From contig CM035304.1 in assembly GCA_002900995.3 (NCBI GenBank), positions 4,174,494-4,238,493 of the forward strand: a stretch of DNA of 64,000 nt. Reading direction: 5' to 3'. Both the position numbers and the translations under genes were made by a program. The stretch comes from Ganoderma boninense (taxonomy: Eukaryota > Basidiomycota > Agaricomycetes > Polyporales > Polyporaceae). Shown piece by piece: positions 11,503-23,950 of this stretch; the first letter of the stretch is position 1, and every line of letters starts with the position of its first letter. The notes below the pieces were generated by a model. It did not search any database. It saw only the letters and a program-made list of their open reading frames with translations, and was not told where the DNA came from.

Positions 11503-14455
11503 TTTCTGCCTTGCTCGGCATGTCAATAAACATGGTTTCTAATACAATATGGAAACGCTGACGAGCTCCCCCATGATTTCGTTTGGCGCACCCGCGACAC
11601 GGGCCTCGATCATGGCGGCAAGCTCCTCGATTGGGGCAAGATGTATGCCCTCGGCCGCGAGTACGCGGACGCGGACCCGGCCCTCCGCCACTTCCACACG
11701 CTGCTGTCGCCTGTTAGCCCCAATCTGTTCCCCAAGTCACTCACGCCTACGCCCCGCAGGAGGTGCGTGGCCATGTTCGCGCTACTACTGCCCGCCTGCG
11801 TGACCTGGCCGAGCGGCAAGCATCTCATTTCGCCCATCGCGGCCTTCCATCAGCCCTCTCCCCGCTCCGCACAGTATCGCCACGCGCATCCCCGAGATGT
11901 AAGATTGCGCATCACGCTCTTTAAATCTGCATAATGCGTTGGTTAAATCTACACGCGCTGCGCCTTCTTCGGAACATCCGCCGAGGTGGAGATAACTTCA
12001 GACTGGGAGAGCGGGAACCAAGAAAGCGGGCGGGGCAGCGCCGTCTCAGGGTGCGTATAGGACGTGGATAAGTCGTCTCGCAGATGCCGCAGCATTCCTA
12101 GTCTCTGGTGATGCAGTCGCCATCTTCCAGGTAGAACTAGAGATTGAAGATCGCAGGCTCTTCTAGGTTAAGCGCGATGATGCCGTTTGCCGAATCCTTG
12201 ACTGCACATGAAAACTGGTAGGGTTCCTGGTGCTTAACGTTGTCAGAATGCCATAACGATATATGGAATTTATTCACGTAGTGCATGAAGAGTTCGTTGG
12301 CGTAGGCAACCTCGAGTCACGGGGCCTCGTCTCATGGATAGATCGCCAGGACCACAGCGGGAAATTCGAGATTCGTCTGAATGGAGCCAGAAGGGGGACG
12401 TGCTGTCGACCTGCACATATTCGGCATTAATATGTGGGTTATGGATGGGAGACGCAAAACACATCTTATCTTCCCAATCCTCGGGACAGCGCCGCGAGAC
12501 ATCGTCTGCCCACGGCGCGCACGCACTTGAGCGTCGCGAGCAAGTTGTGCTGTATGTGCCCTGCGCTGGACGGGCACGCATGCGGTCACATCGCCAGCAC
12601 CAGGTGCGGATCGCGGCACTTGACCATGGCGGAGCATGTGCACAAACATCTAGGTGCGGATACGCAGAGGACATCTTCGCAGACTCAGCCTGAGTACTGT
12701 TGCATAGCGGTTGAGGTCGGTCTCGCGGAGCTCTATCGCTTCCTTGAAGTCCACATCGAGGCCCATCACCCGGCGGTGCCACCGCCCGTCAGCTGGTGGT
12801 TGCTTGAGCGGCGTCGGCGGGATTTCAGGTGACGTAGAACATATTCAACGTGTCCGACTTGCAGTGCGTCACAGAGACAGAGCGCGCAGCGTGGTTAACG
12901 TCTCGGACGTAGGCTTCCGGCGTAGATATGGACATTTGTCTTTGGATGGTTAAGGACGCGGAATTAGGTGATACACGACATACCTTTGGTCGGTTGAAAG
13001 CCCCATTGTTGAACAACTGGTTCCCGCTTTCACTGATACCTGAGGACGACGTTACGGACTCGTCATACCTGCGAGAAAGTATGCACCGCTGTGCTCGAGC
13101 GGAGTCCTGTTCGGCTATGAACTCGTTGGACATCCAAGTCACAGCCTCGAGGACTAGGTCGTCGCACCTGGACATGAGAGTGGATACTCGGAACGAGGGT
13201 GTGTGGAGTGCTGACGTGACTGTGCCCTACGTCAGGGCGTAAAGAAACTAGGAGAAGGAGAGTGGAACGCAACTTTTGTGCTCGAGGTTGTACCGCTACA
13301 CACTATATTCTGGGGTGCTCGCGGAACTCACTCGCGCGAACGAACGTGCTTGTGGTAGCTAGCTCATCGGAGGAGAGAAAAACGATCGTCAAAAGCCTGA
13401 AGGCATGGTCGAGGACCAGGGCGCCGTCTGAGGCCTTCTCGTGTCTCGGCCGCAAGGGATGGCGAATTGGATGAATAAAGAAGCAATGAATGGGTAGCTA
13501 CGATCGCTTTCAATGAACAAAATGAGAGCACGGGTGCGAGGCAGCGACTCGCCTTAAGGCACTATAGATCGGAAATGTTGATGATTGCCTGCCCATCGGG
13601 GAGTCACAAAGCGACCTCTGTGCATTTTCCATGGCTTTCCTTGTTGAAGCTGGTGTAAAAGTATCCATATGAAGGAAAACGTGGTTCGCGATCGTACCTC
13701 TCACTTCATAACTCTAGGGTCTCTGATGCTGTCACCTTCCAGGCATTAAGCCTTAGCTTTCAATCGTCTCCTATGGTTGTGATATCCGGGAAGGCGGCAT
13801 CGATATCAATACTTCACCTCTACACAATGAGGCCTGGGGCTCAACTTCTGAGTATGTTGTAGATCAAGCCAGTTGTGTCGGATGCCAACCTGGATTCGCA
13901 ACGGGAGATGGCGACCAGCAGCGGGAGAAGGGTGGCCGCACCGGATATTCGAGGTAGCATCGTGGCGACCAGATCTGATGAATCATTGTCGGAACTAGAG
14001 ACAAGATGCGGGCATGGAAACGACGAGTCTGGGGACTCCAGCAAGCAATCTCAGGTCACTCTTCCTCAAACTCAAACGGAGGATGTGACCACTGGTCACA
14101 TGTCGTGACCCTACGCGTGAGGCCGAATACAGCCGCTGCACTGGCAGCTCCGGCCCTGCCGCCGACCCCTTCCAAACCAGCTAATTCGAGCCTCGAGAAC
14201 AAAACTTCCCATCTTGTCGATGCAACGTCAGCTTTTTCGAAGTACTCACCTCCGCCGTCCGTCCCCGCACACTCTGGCCATTCGAGCCCGGCAGACTTAT
14301 CGCCAGCTGCAGCATGGCTAACGCAAAGCCGACCTTCAGGCCTCAGCCGTTAGCGTCTTCAGTCCGGAGCATGCAATGAGGCGTGCCGCAGAGCCATGGC
14401 AGAGTACAACGCTTCCTGTGCGATGCAACTTCCCTCGAACTCGGATACACTTGCT
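11503..14455. other. No supported gene
   Basis: Several short frames lie on both strands. A plus-strand stretch at about 11580-11720 reads like decayed coding sequence (KMYALGREYADADPALRHF) without a known motif. A minus frame at 12825-13175 (116 aa) is unrecognised. Confidence 0.35.
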
Positions 14456-16228
14456 CCACGTTCGATTTCATGCGAAATCCACAGGCTCGCAAGGGATTCT
14501 TCTGACCAGCTATGTCTCCCGACCTCGGGTTTCTTGGCGCGTCACCATTCACCCCCTGGATCCTCCACACGTCCCTAGTGTCTGCGCATTATTTCCCGTC
14601 ACCAAGGGCAAGGCATATATTAGGCGTCCCCCTCCTGTGAATGCCAGTGCACTAAGTCCAACTTGGACAACTTACTTACTGCTTCGGCTGACTCGCCGGA
14701 ACCCTGTCGCCTGCAGCTGAATGAATATTGAAAGAGAAGCTTATCGTGGTCCTTGTCGACTGAGACACTACAGTTCAGACGCAACCTGGAAGAGTGCATT
14801 CGCCTCCTCGGCCTCCTCGTGAGCGACACTCAGCATCTCACCGAGCCTTTCCCCCTCTACACAAAAATACAGGCTACTAAAGCTAAACGGAACTAAAGAC
14901 ACCCACTCTCTCGGAATCAAGCTCGGGAAACCCGCCCGTTTCGCCAGGGAGAGCACTGGCGAGAAGTGGCTGAATAGCCTCGGCTGCCGGATCGACGACC
15001 CTCCCTGGCAGACGCACACCAGATGCCCTCATCTGTTCAAGTTCCACTTCTCCGTCCATTGTGTTATCGCATCACGTGGTGGGTTTCTCCGTCTACAAGG
15101 CCTTCTTTCCGTGCTCCCCTTGCCCCTCGCCGCCTACAAGATGCGTTTATGTTTATTCGCCCTCCAGGCTGTTCGGTGGCTGCATCTTGGGCCAATATAT
15201 CACACGCTCAGCCGCTGCTCCCGCCGGGTCGGAAACATGATTCCCCAGCCCGTCGCGAAACTGTCTCAGGCCACGTTGTGCGCACGACGACGCACACAGG
15301 CTACACACCCATGGGTTATATGGTTCGCCCACGGACCTTCAAAGCTTATATCGACTGGGATATTGGGGAGGTAAAGTATAACAGTCTTACCCCGAACATG
15401 AGGACTTCGACAAGGTGAGTATCACGTCCGAGTCGAGCCGGCTGTATCATTGACTCTATGTAGAGGGCAGTTTCTTTTACACGAGTGCAGGTTCGCACGA
15501 CCACGGCGGTGCCACCCCTCCGCCTATCACTCCATCATGCCGCCCCATCACCTACCTCGAACGCGTCCGCCTCACCCAACTTTCTCGGCGGCTCCGTTTC
15601 CGGACGAGACTTCGTTGTCGTAGTTATAACCCCCCGCTTCCCTGTGGGACAAGAAAATATATTGACTGACCTGTGGAGGATACTAGGTGCCATAAATACA
15701 CGTGCTATGCGAGGGATATGTGGTGATTTACGGTGCAGTAGAGGAATAGGGTACAGTGCTGTTGTAGTAGGGGTATTTGGATGGTTGCGATACAATATAA
15801 GGTCATGCAACTCTCTATCAGTCTCTATCCTGGATGCCATATAGCTACCGTAACTAGTTTACCCAAAAAAGCACTTATTTCGACCCATCACACACATACA
15901 GAACAGAGTAACACTACACGCTGAGAAAGACGCTGACTCTGGATCCAGATGAAGCTTCCTGCAGATCTTTTGAGATACGCGAATGAGTGATTAGAATGGG
16001 GGTATAACTTTGTAAGAAGAATTGACCGTACGAAGTAGGGACATGAAATCTCGGGGCCTTTAGAGACCGTGTTTCATTCAAGAAGTGTAACGTGCGCTTG
16101 AGACCTTGAGAAAAGGGCATCGTAAGAAGTGGTGCCCTGCAGAGAAGTCGGACGTACTTGTGGTTCGTTTAAACTATCGACGAGAGCTTATCAGATCAGC
16201 GACGATATAGACACATAGACGACCATAC
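14456..16228. other. Repeat-arm sequence without a supported gene
   Basis: Contains a 131-aa plus frame (15023-15418) that ends at a good GTGAGT donor, so it may be an exon, and a 101-aa minus frame (15535-15840). Neither has a recognisable domain. Confidence 0.35.
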
Positions 16229-16619
16229 CTGTGCCCAGATACTCGTGGCTCCTTGCGGTTCCTAGCTCCAGTCTTTCCATCTCTGCGCTCTCCCGACGGA
16301 CCGGGCGGCGAGCCTCCAGCGTTCTTGCATACATACGCTCGAGGTAGGGTAGACTGAGGTTGGCAAGCTTGATGGCGGCAGAAAGAGTCATCCAGGTGAT
16401 GAATATGAGAGTTATGCTCTCGTAGTTGATGCTGTTGACGTGTGCAGCGAACATGGCGAAGCCTGAAGACTGAAAGAATGAGTCGGGAAAGGGAAGGCGA
16501 TGGTAGCAAAGAGAGGAACTGGCGTCTCGGACGACAGCAATGAACACCAACATAGCAAGCCCAATCAAATCGATTAGATAATCGGCCAAATGGGTAAACA
16601 GTGCTCTCAGAGAGAGATC
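16229..16619 (-). CDS. Exon of a putative membrane protein (left repeat arm)
   Basis: A 130-residue open exon is bounded by an AG acceptor (TAATTGCAG) and a GTATGG donor. It encodes two hydrophobic stretches, ADYLIDLIGLAMLVFIAVV and, about 50 residues later, SITLIFITWMTLSAAIKLA. A basic and acidic cytosol-like tail follows (ARRPVRRESAEMERLE). Exons on either side could not be placed with confidence, so the protein is partial in this annotation. Function is unknown. A mirror copy with one amino-acid change lies at 53433-53823. Confidence 0.5.
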
Positions 16620-17732
16620 CTGCAATTATGTCGACGAAGTACTGGGAGTATGGTATGGTTTCCTTTTTTGAACCGCAGTTTGCCCTTACATAATTGCCGA
16701 TCGAGCCATATCTACTGGGCGGGCAACGGGGACCGGTGAATGCCGAGAACGGGGTTGATAAGCTGGTGGGCGCTTGATATTAGAGCCCTGATGCAATGGG
16801 ATTTCCAAAGACGAATGCTTACGTTCCCTCAATTATTGTCCGTTGCATCACCAACGCGCCCAGTAGGGGTAAGTAAGTCTGCCATATGGAGTCAGGATGC
16901 GGTGATAATTTCAACTCCAACTTGGAGCCTTCAAGACGTCCGCGAGAGCAACGTCCTGCACGACGGAGGATCGGCTAGGAGGACAACACGGCAACTTGAA
17001 GAAGGCCCAAGTATCCAGAAGTTAGGCTCAGAAGCATGGAAGTACCCTTCCGTTGGCAGGCAGATAAACGTGCCAAAAGCCCGCGGAAGTGAGCACGCCT
17101 CTGCCGACAAATCAGGTAAGTCAGGAAACTTGCTTGGACGAGGTTGGCGTTGAAGAGTCATCGGCCGGACTGTTCGTTACATGTACACGAACACTGGCAG
17201 AGCCGTCGTTCAACTGAGAGCTGCAGTCAATGGTTGAAGCTCCCCGGACCCGCCCTGCGAAATCGCTGCGATGCGGGGAATCCTGGCTTGGCGTTCCGAA
17301 CGTTGAGATGTCTAAATTTGGCGCGAAGGGCCGCGGTCCCGGAAAGGCTCGATGACAAGCTAGGTTGCCGAGGCCGATTCGCGCTCAAGCGCTCACTCCC
17401 TTGCCAGTGTCCGAAAGCTTGTCTCGCTCCAAGAGCTACTGCAAAAGTGCTCACATGAGGCTCGCGAGCTCGTTTTATGGGCAATGCCTCCAAGTTGGGT
17501 ACGGCGACGCGGAATATGTAGCTTCCATGAGCTGCACGCGTGTTCGGGTCCGGTCATAGAGCATTAGGTAATAATTGGGAAGCATGAGCTCCAGGAAGGA
17601 AAGCAGCGGCACGAGTACCTTTCAGAGACGAGGCTGGTCAAACTTCTTTCCCGCTAGGTCGCGCAGGTTGGTTCCTGGAGGCCATGGCCTCAATAAAAAT
17701 TGAACCTAGCTTCGGGACCCATCCGCCCCCGC

Positions 17733-20345
17733 ATGCCCCGTCTCAGTATGCAGCCACCACCACAACGCCAGTACTATACGGGACGGGTGCTTCCTTACCC
17801 ACCGCAGACTACTGGGACCTCAACTTCCGCCCATCGCTCGAACGATGATGCTGATAGATTCCCCATTCAACACCTTCCCTCCGAGTCGCATCCGCTGCCT
17901 CAGTCTTGCATCCATCCCTACTTGGATTCCTCCCTGCCTTCTGTAGATACGGTACACGCTCTGCTTCGGACGGCTACAACTCACAAAGACGCCTTGGACG
18001 CCATCTTCCGGCTGGATGCCACAGACTCCGACTTCGCCCAGATCGGTGAGGCTATTGTGCCCCCGCAGCCCGGCGAACGACCAAAGCCTCAGGTCTTCTA
18101 CGTCCTCCTCGCCAAGAAGACGATTCACATGTACGTCATCTCGTTGCTTTGTCTCTGATTAATCGCTGTGTTGCTTAATTCCCTCGTAGCGTTCAAGGAA
18201 CAATGGCCCGATGGTTCCAGTTGTGGCGGCATCTCGTTCATTCGGTAGAGGCGGGTTACCCAGGCCCTTGCAGCTTAGAGGGGCTCGAACAGTTGAAGAA
18301 CGCCGCATGTGAGCCATCTTTTATGCACTGCGACGGTCGTATGTTCATGCCCCGAAGATATACAGAAAGTACCCTTTAAGGTGCCCTTCGAGGGATACCG
18401 GGAACTTGAGACGACTTGGAGAGATTGGGCCTTGTGCAGTCTCGGCAACTATCCGCTGTTCTGGGGATATGTGAGACTATCGGACGGCATGATCATCTGG
18501 ACGAATGCGAGTATAACCGGGCAAGAATTCGACGGAGACGACTTCATACAAGAGCTTGTCACGTCTTCCTCAGCCTCTGTTTCTTTGCAAAACGCGGTGC
18601 AGCAGCCGTACACTATGCGCCCGCCTCGGTTTTCGCAGCGGCTGTCATCCCATCCGGCAGCACTGCCCGGCCTGCGTTCCCAGTCTCAGTATTCCCCGCT
18701 CATGTCCAGCTCTTCTCCGTCCATCACGACTAGTCATGGATTCCCTCCCATCTCCAGCCCCGTTCTTCCGGTCGCGCGACAGGATCCCGCCCCTTGTCAC
18801 CCACATCCCTACAACGGGTACGAGCACCGGTACGAGCACCGGTACGAGCAAGGGTGCGAGCACGACTATGGATGCGGGTGCGGGTACGTGCGCAGTCCAT
18901 GATCCTAATGTTTCCTTGACTCAATAGGTTTGTCGTTGACTAGTCAGACGCCGGGATCGAACGACTCCTACCAGATCGAAAGGGAAATACTCGAACTCAA
19001 ATCTGCGCTGGAGGATAAGAAACGCCGAAGGATGATGGACAAAGCCCGGATGAACGACGGGAGTGGCCGTGCTCTCCATTTGTACGATGGCCGTGCTCTC
19101 CATTCGTACGATGGCCGTGCTCTCCATTCGTACGACCACTCGCCGGGTAATTCCTCCCTCGACCTGCCATATCGCCACCATCCGGTAGTTTCGCAGGGTC
19201 ACAACCCATCCGTCCCTCTTCGTCTGCAATATTCCAGCTCCTCTATTGGGTCGATGAACCTGGATCGCCTTTTCGTCGAGCCCTCGGAGAATGCCACGGC
19301 CGCCTGTGGCAGCCAGGCCATGTTCACAGACGCACAGAACAAGCCCATCTGGGCCGGTGTCACAAACGGGGGCGCCGCAGAGGTGCAGGGCAAGGATACG
19401 GGCGGTCATTCCATCAGCGCGCAGGGGCTCGGATACTGCCAGGACAGTAGCACATACGGGTATGGTCAGATCCCCGGCATCGTCAATGCGCAGGGCCAGG
19501 ACGGTGGCAGCTATATCCAGACACACGGTCAGTCCGTCGGCAATGGCATCCAGCTCAACGGCGCACAGGGCTATGGCGAGAACGGCGACGGGTACGGATA
19601 TGGCCAGGTCCCCGGCAACACGAGCGGGCGCGCCGCAGACCCGCAACAAGGGTTCGCCACTGGGGACGGTCGGGCGAGCGGTCTGTCCGAGTCCGTCGAC
19701 AATGGTATCCAGCACAACGGCACGCAAGGGTACGGCGAGAATGGATATGGTCAGAACCTCGGCGTCGTCAATGCGCAGGGCCAGGACGGCGGCAGCTATG
19801 TCCAGACACACGGTCAGTCCGTCGGCACTGGCGTACAGCTCAACGGCGCACAGGGCTTTGGCGAGAACGGCGACAGGTACGGATATGGCCAGGTCCCCGG
19901 CAACACGAGCGGGCGCGCCGCAGACCCGCAACAAGGGTTCGCCACTGGGGACGGTCGGGCGAGCGGTCAGTCCGAGTCCGTCAGCACTGGCGTACAGCTC
20001 AACGGCGCACAGGGCTTTGGCGAGAACGGCGACGGGTACGGATATGGCCAGGTCCCCGGCAACACGAGCGGGCGCGCCGCAGACCCGCAACAAGGGTTCG
20101 TCACTGGGGACGGCCAGGCGAGCGGTCAGTCCGTCGGCACTGGCGTCCAGATCAATGATCCGCAGGTACAAAACGACGATGCACACGGCCATGGCGAGGT
20201 CACTGGTGGGGAAGGGTGCCCCCTGTCGCATGGTCAGAACATTGACGGATATGGGTTCGGCCCTGCCAATGGAGCCGTCGAGCGCGCCGCCGATATGGAC
20301 GAATACGATTATTCGACTGGTGTCTATGCTTCTCACGATGGCTAG
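17733..20345 (+). CDS. Copy B, Gln/Gly/Asn-rich repeat protein, 814 aa, four exons
   Basis: Exons 17733-18130, 18190-18308, 18358-18883 and 18944-20345 join in one frame. Introns are 59, 49 and 60 nt; the third has a CTAAT branch-like site and the acceptor GACTAG that keeps frame. The same splice sites are conserved in diverged copy C, which supports the model. The N-terminal third has ordered-looking sequence (ATTHKDALDAIFRLD, PQPGERPKPQ, MARWFQLWRHL, TWRDWALCS). Exon 3 ends with a RYEH-type short repeat. Exon 4 has YDGRALHS octapeptides, then long units of 53 and 42 residues rich in G, Q, N and S (for example GENGDGYGYGQVPGN), and ends acidic (DMDEYDYSTG). No known domain, signal peptide or membrane segment is seen. 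Composition of the repeats is prion-like or low-complexity. An upstream ATG at 17684 is the in-frame start in copy D but is out of frame here, so the start is uncertain. Confidence 0.72.
19065..19136 (+). repeat. 24-bp tandem repeat in copy B (3 units)
   Basis: Three exact-length units of GGCCGTGCTCTCCATTCGTA plus CGAT (one variant base) encode the octapeptide YDGRALHS. A multiple of three keeps the frame whatever the unit number. Confidence 0.9.
19536..20133 (+). repeat. Coding minisatellite, 159-bp and 126-bp units
   Basis: Units of 53 residues start VGNGIQLNGAQGYGENG or VGTGVQLNGAQGFGENG and end GRASGLSES or GRASGQSES. A shorter 42-residue unit starts VDNGIQHNGTQGYGENG and ends QTHGQS. 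Order in copy B is 53, 42, 53, then a slightly shorter 53-type unit. Units differ by only a few bases, implying recent amplification or gene conversion. Confidence 0.88.
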
Positions 20346-23300
20346 CTTCGAGATCGCTAACACTCAAGCAACAACTATGTAGCTATAGGACAATAGCGAA
20401 GGCCGAGAGGATAGTTAGCTATGGTAACATATATTTGTGGGGCTAATAGCAACTGTCTTGGCATTGTCTTGTTGTGTCCGAACCATGTGTCTTAATGTCG
20501 TCGGTGTTCTCGTATCCATCTTTTCGCATCTTTCTTGTCTGCATTCTTGTCTGCCATCCTTTCCTACGCATGATGCTCCCATAGACCAGCGGTACACTAC
20601 GCACATGTTAAATGCATATGCGCCCCGTGAACAGGTGGAGTTGAGATGCGGGGGAGAGCTGAGCACGTAGCAATGTGACATCTCGGGTTGCGTACTCAGA
20701 TATTTCTGAGTACGCTCTCTATTCCAATCGCGCACAGGAGAGAGTAATACATAGGTATATAGCGTATATAAACCGTGGAAAAGCGCCTCAAGATCTTGCC
20801 GTCCGTCCGGCCGTTTTGAACGTTCACGCGTCATTAGATGAGTGGTGACGGTGGTGGCGACCTGTCGGGTAAGCTGTTCACCTTCGCAGCCCCAAGGCAT
20901 ACTTATTGGTGACACAAGTACTATCTCGGCCCAATCGTCTGCCATATGAGGACGGCTTTGTGTCGTCGACCTGTACCGCCACACGGGCGAGAAGGGCGAG
21001 GATGCGATGAGGTTTTTACTACTCTGCATCCTCTCTCCTGCACACGCGTCCGGTTCGAAAAATGGTCTGCCAACCCCTTCCACCCCTCGGAAGTTATCTT
21101 GAGCGTCGCCAAGGCTGCCCGTTCAAACTGCGGAGTCAGCGCGTTCAACATGACCACGTACATCGTACATGAACACCTGATCCTCCATCGCGCGCAGCCG
21201 CCCGAGCATCTACCTCGCACCATGTACACGTCCCCTTCCCGGCGACTCGCCACACGACCCGCCACGTCGACACGCATTCCTGCTTGAGGTACGTGCACTC
21301 GTCCGGCCGCTGGGACGTCGGTGGCGTCGCCTGCAGCGTCTCCCACAGTCGCGCTAACGACGATACTCCAAAGGGCAGCCGCTGCCCGCCGGTGTGCCTG
21401 TTCGGGCCGTCGACGGTCGTGCCCAACCGGGAGAGCGAGTATTGCTTGCCGTCCTGGATGATGTCCTCCTGGATGATGTCCAGATCGAAGCTATCGCACA
21501 TCTTGAGGAGCTGCACAGAGTACGCGTAGCCCTACAGCTGCAGGATACCGCTCTTGTTCGGGACTTCGAAACCAGCACGGGGCGCAGGTCGCGAGCGATG
21601 ATACACTTGACCCACCGCTCTGCGACGAAATTGCGCAGCATGATACCGCCGGTTCCTCCATACGATCCTGTCCTCCTTTGCGAGGAATTTTGGCGGGTCC
21701 GCGTCGGAGACGTTTGGTTATTGCTGTGGCAGAAAAAAATTGTCATCCTGAGGTTTCTTCTGCAGACCTCAGTGCTGCGAGAGCCTATGCGCAGACGTAC
21801 CTTCTGTAGCCAATTGACCCGTGAAGGAATTTGAATTTGTAGACCATCGTGCCCTCTCCGTCACCCTCGAGGTCAGCGTCGATGTGCTTCGCGGTCACAA
21901 GGCAAGCGTACCTTCCTCCTGAACTTCGTTGCTGGCCCCACCCGTATCGCCTCTGTCGTCGCTCTCCGCGCAGGCGACTGGCAGAAGGGAGCTTAAGCCT
22001 TCGCCTTCGAGAAGTGTCACATCGCTCCCCTACACTTCGTAGTCGGATTCAGTATGGGACGCGTCAGAGCGACCCGCGCTCCTCCTGTTCAACACGGCAG
22101 AAGACGCGGCATCATCCTACTATTCAACGCCGCGCGCCATCGCCGAACATCGTGGAAACATCGCCCTTGGTTGAACGTGGGCATACGTGCCGCGAGAGCG
22201 AGGCCGAGGGCGACGTAAGTTGGATGTGTGATGTTTCGGAATGCCGTTGCTGCCGATGATTTGGACGATGGGCTGGGAGCACGACTGAAATCGATGAGGT
22301 TGACTTAGTTCTCAGCGATGCGGGGATCCTTGGGCGTGAGCCTACCATGTGCAAACGGGGATGAAACAAGCGCATGTGGTTCTCGCATATCCAGCTCTAG
22401 CATGAGGGAGGCGGGATTAGCCATTGGTTGAGAATGGAGGAATGAACGTAGAGGGTGCCGTTAGCTGCGAGGGGAAATGATTGGCGCTGAGAGCACTCTC
22501 GGAATTCCCAGTTGCGTTGAGCGAGAAGAGACTGACGGCCGAGAACACGCTAACTCACGGAGGGGCCAGTGCGCTGGTGAGGGGCGGCTCCAGCAAAATC
22601 GAAGCATGCTGAGATCTGCAGCTGGAGGGAGAAGCGAGGGAGAGAAACGGAGGGAGGGGGCGGAGGAGCGCGGAGGCGCAGCGGGCAACTTGAGGTTGGA
22701 CGGAGACGGGAGTCTGAGAAGATTGTAATTTGTATGTAGTACATTCAAACGATGCTTAACTAAGCGTGAGGCCGGATGTGGGAAGGGGCGCACTCGGAAG
22801 CGCGCCTCTCCCCTCCTCGCGCACATCCGGCCTTACTGTACACCCACCAAGCCCACCCAGCCCACCACTCCCTAGTGCTTTGGAAGTACACATGTCTTCC
22901 TCGCGCTCGATCCGGAGCCGCTCGCCGCGTGCGGAGCCCGCGTCGTGCCTCGTCGCGCGGTCCCCCCGCCACGGTCCGGACCTCCCATCCCGCGGCCTCA
23001 CCGGTCGCCAACAAGGCCGCTCTGTCATCCCGCCACAGCGAGAGGTTTCCGGAAACGGAGGTCAACCATGCAATTAGGGAGCAGGACACGAGAACAGGCA
23101 TGTCTTGTCGAAATGATGGGAGAGCGCAGCTGCATTGTGCCGCCCAAGACGAGCTGCTCATCCTCACGCGCATAAGCATTCAAGACGTGCAAAACGTACT
23201 GGTATATGTGAACGGTGACAGGACAACAAAACGGACAACAAAGACATGGAAAGCGAATACGAGGGATCGACACATACACGTCAAAGCGCCTGGGCTAAAC

Positions 23301-23831
23301 AAGACAGGACTCGCCTTTTCGAAACCGTAGGTGAGTGTGAGGAGGAGGAGGATCATATTTTGGTGTGTAACGACACCATTACGTTACATAGGTAGCAATG
23401 CGTCCAAACAGCCCCGACGCATCGCAATATCGACCGCGACGTCTGGTGCGACCGAAACCGGTCGTGAAGGTTGGGACTTGCGAATTTATTTACTATCCCT
23501 CGTTCCGTATTCCATTGTTTCTGACAGCGCACCCCAAACCGTCTGGAGATTGCATGCGCTCGAGGTTGGCTTGAGGCTACCCAATGCGGACGGGAATCTG
23601 ATTGGACGGAAAACAGACGGCAACATGGCCGAGGATCCTGGAACGATGCGGTCCCCACATCATTGGCAGGCCTGGGTCTGTCGTCCACATCGCAGTACTC
23701 ATCCGAACGACGTTTCCAATGCCCTCTCCCAAAGACAGTAACATAGATCTTTAACTTATGATGTAGCGGAAAATTGTGTCTGGGGGTAGAGAAAGAGGTA
23801 ATATACCATTCTTAGTTTAGACTAATGTAAG
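20346..23831. other. No supported gene
   Basis: Frames of 60-222 aa on both strands carry no motif I recognise. A minus-strand series at about 20920-21750 (containing FDLDIIQEDIIQDGKQY and TVDGPNRHTGGQRLPFGVS) may be decayed coding sequence. A short inverted repeat at 22766-22836 is listed separately. Confidence 0.35.
22766..22836. repeat. Short inverted repeat (hairpin-capable)
   Basis: GTGAGGCCGGATGTG at 22766-22780 pairs with CACATCCGGCCTTAC at 22822-22836 with one mismatch. The GC-rich 41-nt spacer can extend the stem partly (GGGAAGGGGCGC against GCGCCTCTCCC). Confidence 0.75.
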
Positions 23832-23950
23832 GGGCTTGTAGTCTACCTGGCTACAGCGCGCCGCCTATGGTCGGCTTGTCCTGGGTTCGATTCCCTCTCG
23901 GGTTGTTGCTCACTTTTGGCGCTCTGTGTCGAACGTCCCGAAAAGTTAAT
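23832..23950 (+). mobile_element. Putative tRNA-derived SINE, copy 1
   Basis: An A box, TAGTCTACCTGG (23839-23850), fits the Pol III consensus TRGYNNANNNGG. A B box, GTTCGATTC (23885-23893), fits GWTCRANNC. The 35-nt spacing between them is in the range of tRNA genes. Downstream comes a non-tRNA tail containing CACTTTTGGCGC and CCCGAAAAGTTAAT. The element at 29640-29760 has both boxes and the same tail with scattered differences. A normal tRNA would end soon after the B box, so I infer a SINE and not a functional tRNA. The 3' end and target duplications are not resolved. Confidence 0.6.

Larger units (their letters stand above)
14456..19873. repeat. Left arm of large inverted repeat
   Basis: The plus strand here matches the minus strand of about 49490-55596. 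Matching coordinates sum to 70052 at the outer part and 70049 further in. Shared frames such as 15535-15840/54212-54517 (101 aa) and 15023-15418/54634-55029 (131 aa) are identical in protein, and 16191-16625/53427-53861 differ by one residue. Outer homology begins near CACGTTCGATTTCATGCG at 14456. The inner end falls inside the 53-residue repeat array of the family gene. Confidence 0.9.

Noticed and set aside
18921..20363. 480-aa minus-strand ORF antisense to copy B
   Set aside because: It mirrors the coding repeats exactly, lacks introns and has hydrophobic repeats that follow from the antisense of G/Q-rich codons. The spliced sense gene is better supported by conserved introns in copy C.
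22776..23330. 184-aa plus-strand ORF
   Set aside because: Basic, low-complexity and motif-free, covering a hairpin; no splice or start context supports it.
23839..23893. Functional tRNA gene at 23832
   Set aside because: A and B boxes fit, but I could not pair an acceptor stem around them, and a conserved non-tRNA tail follows. A SINE explains both copies better.
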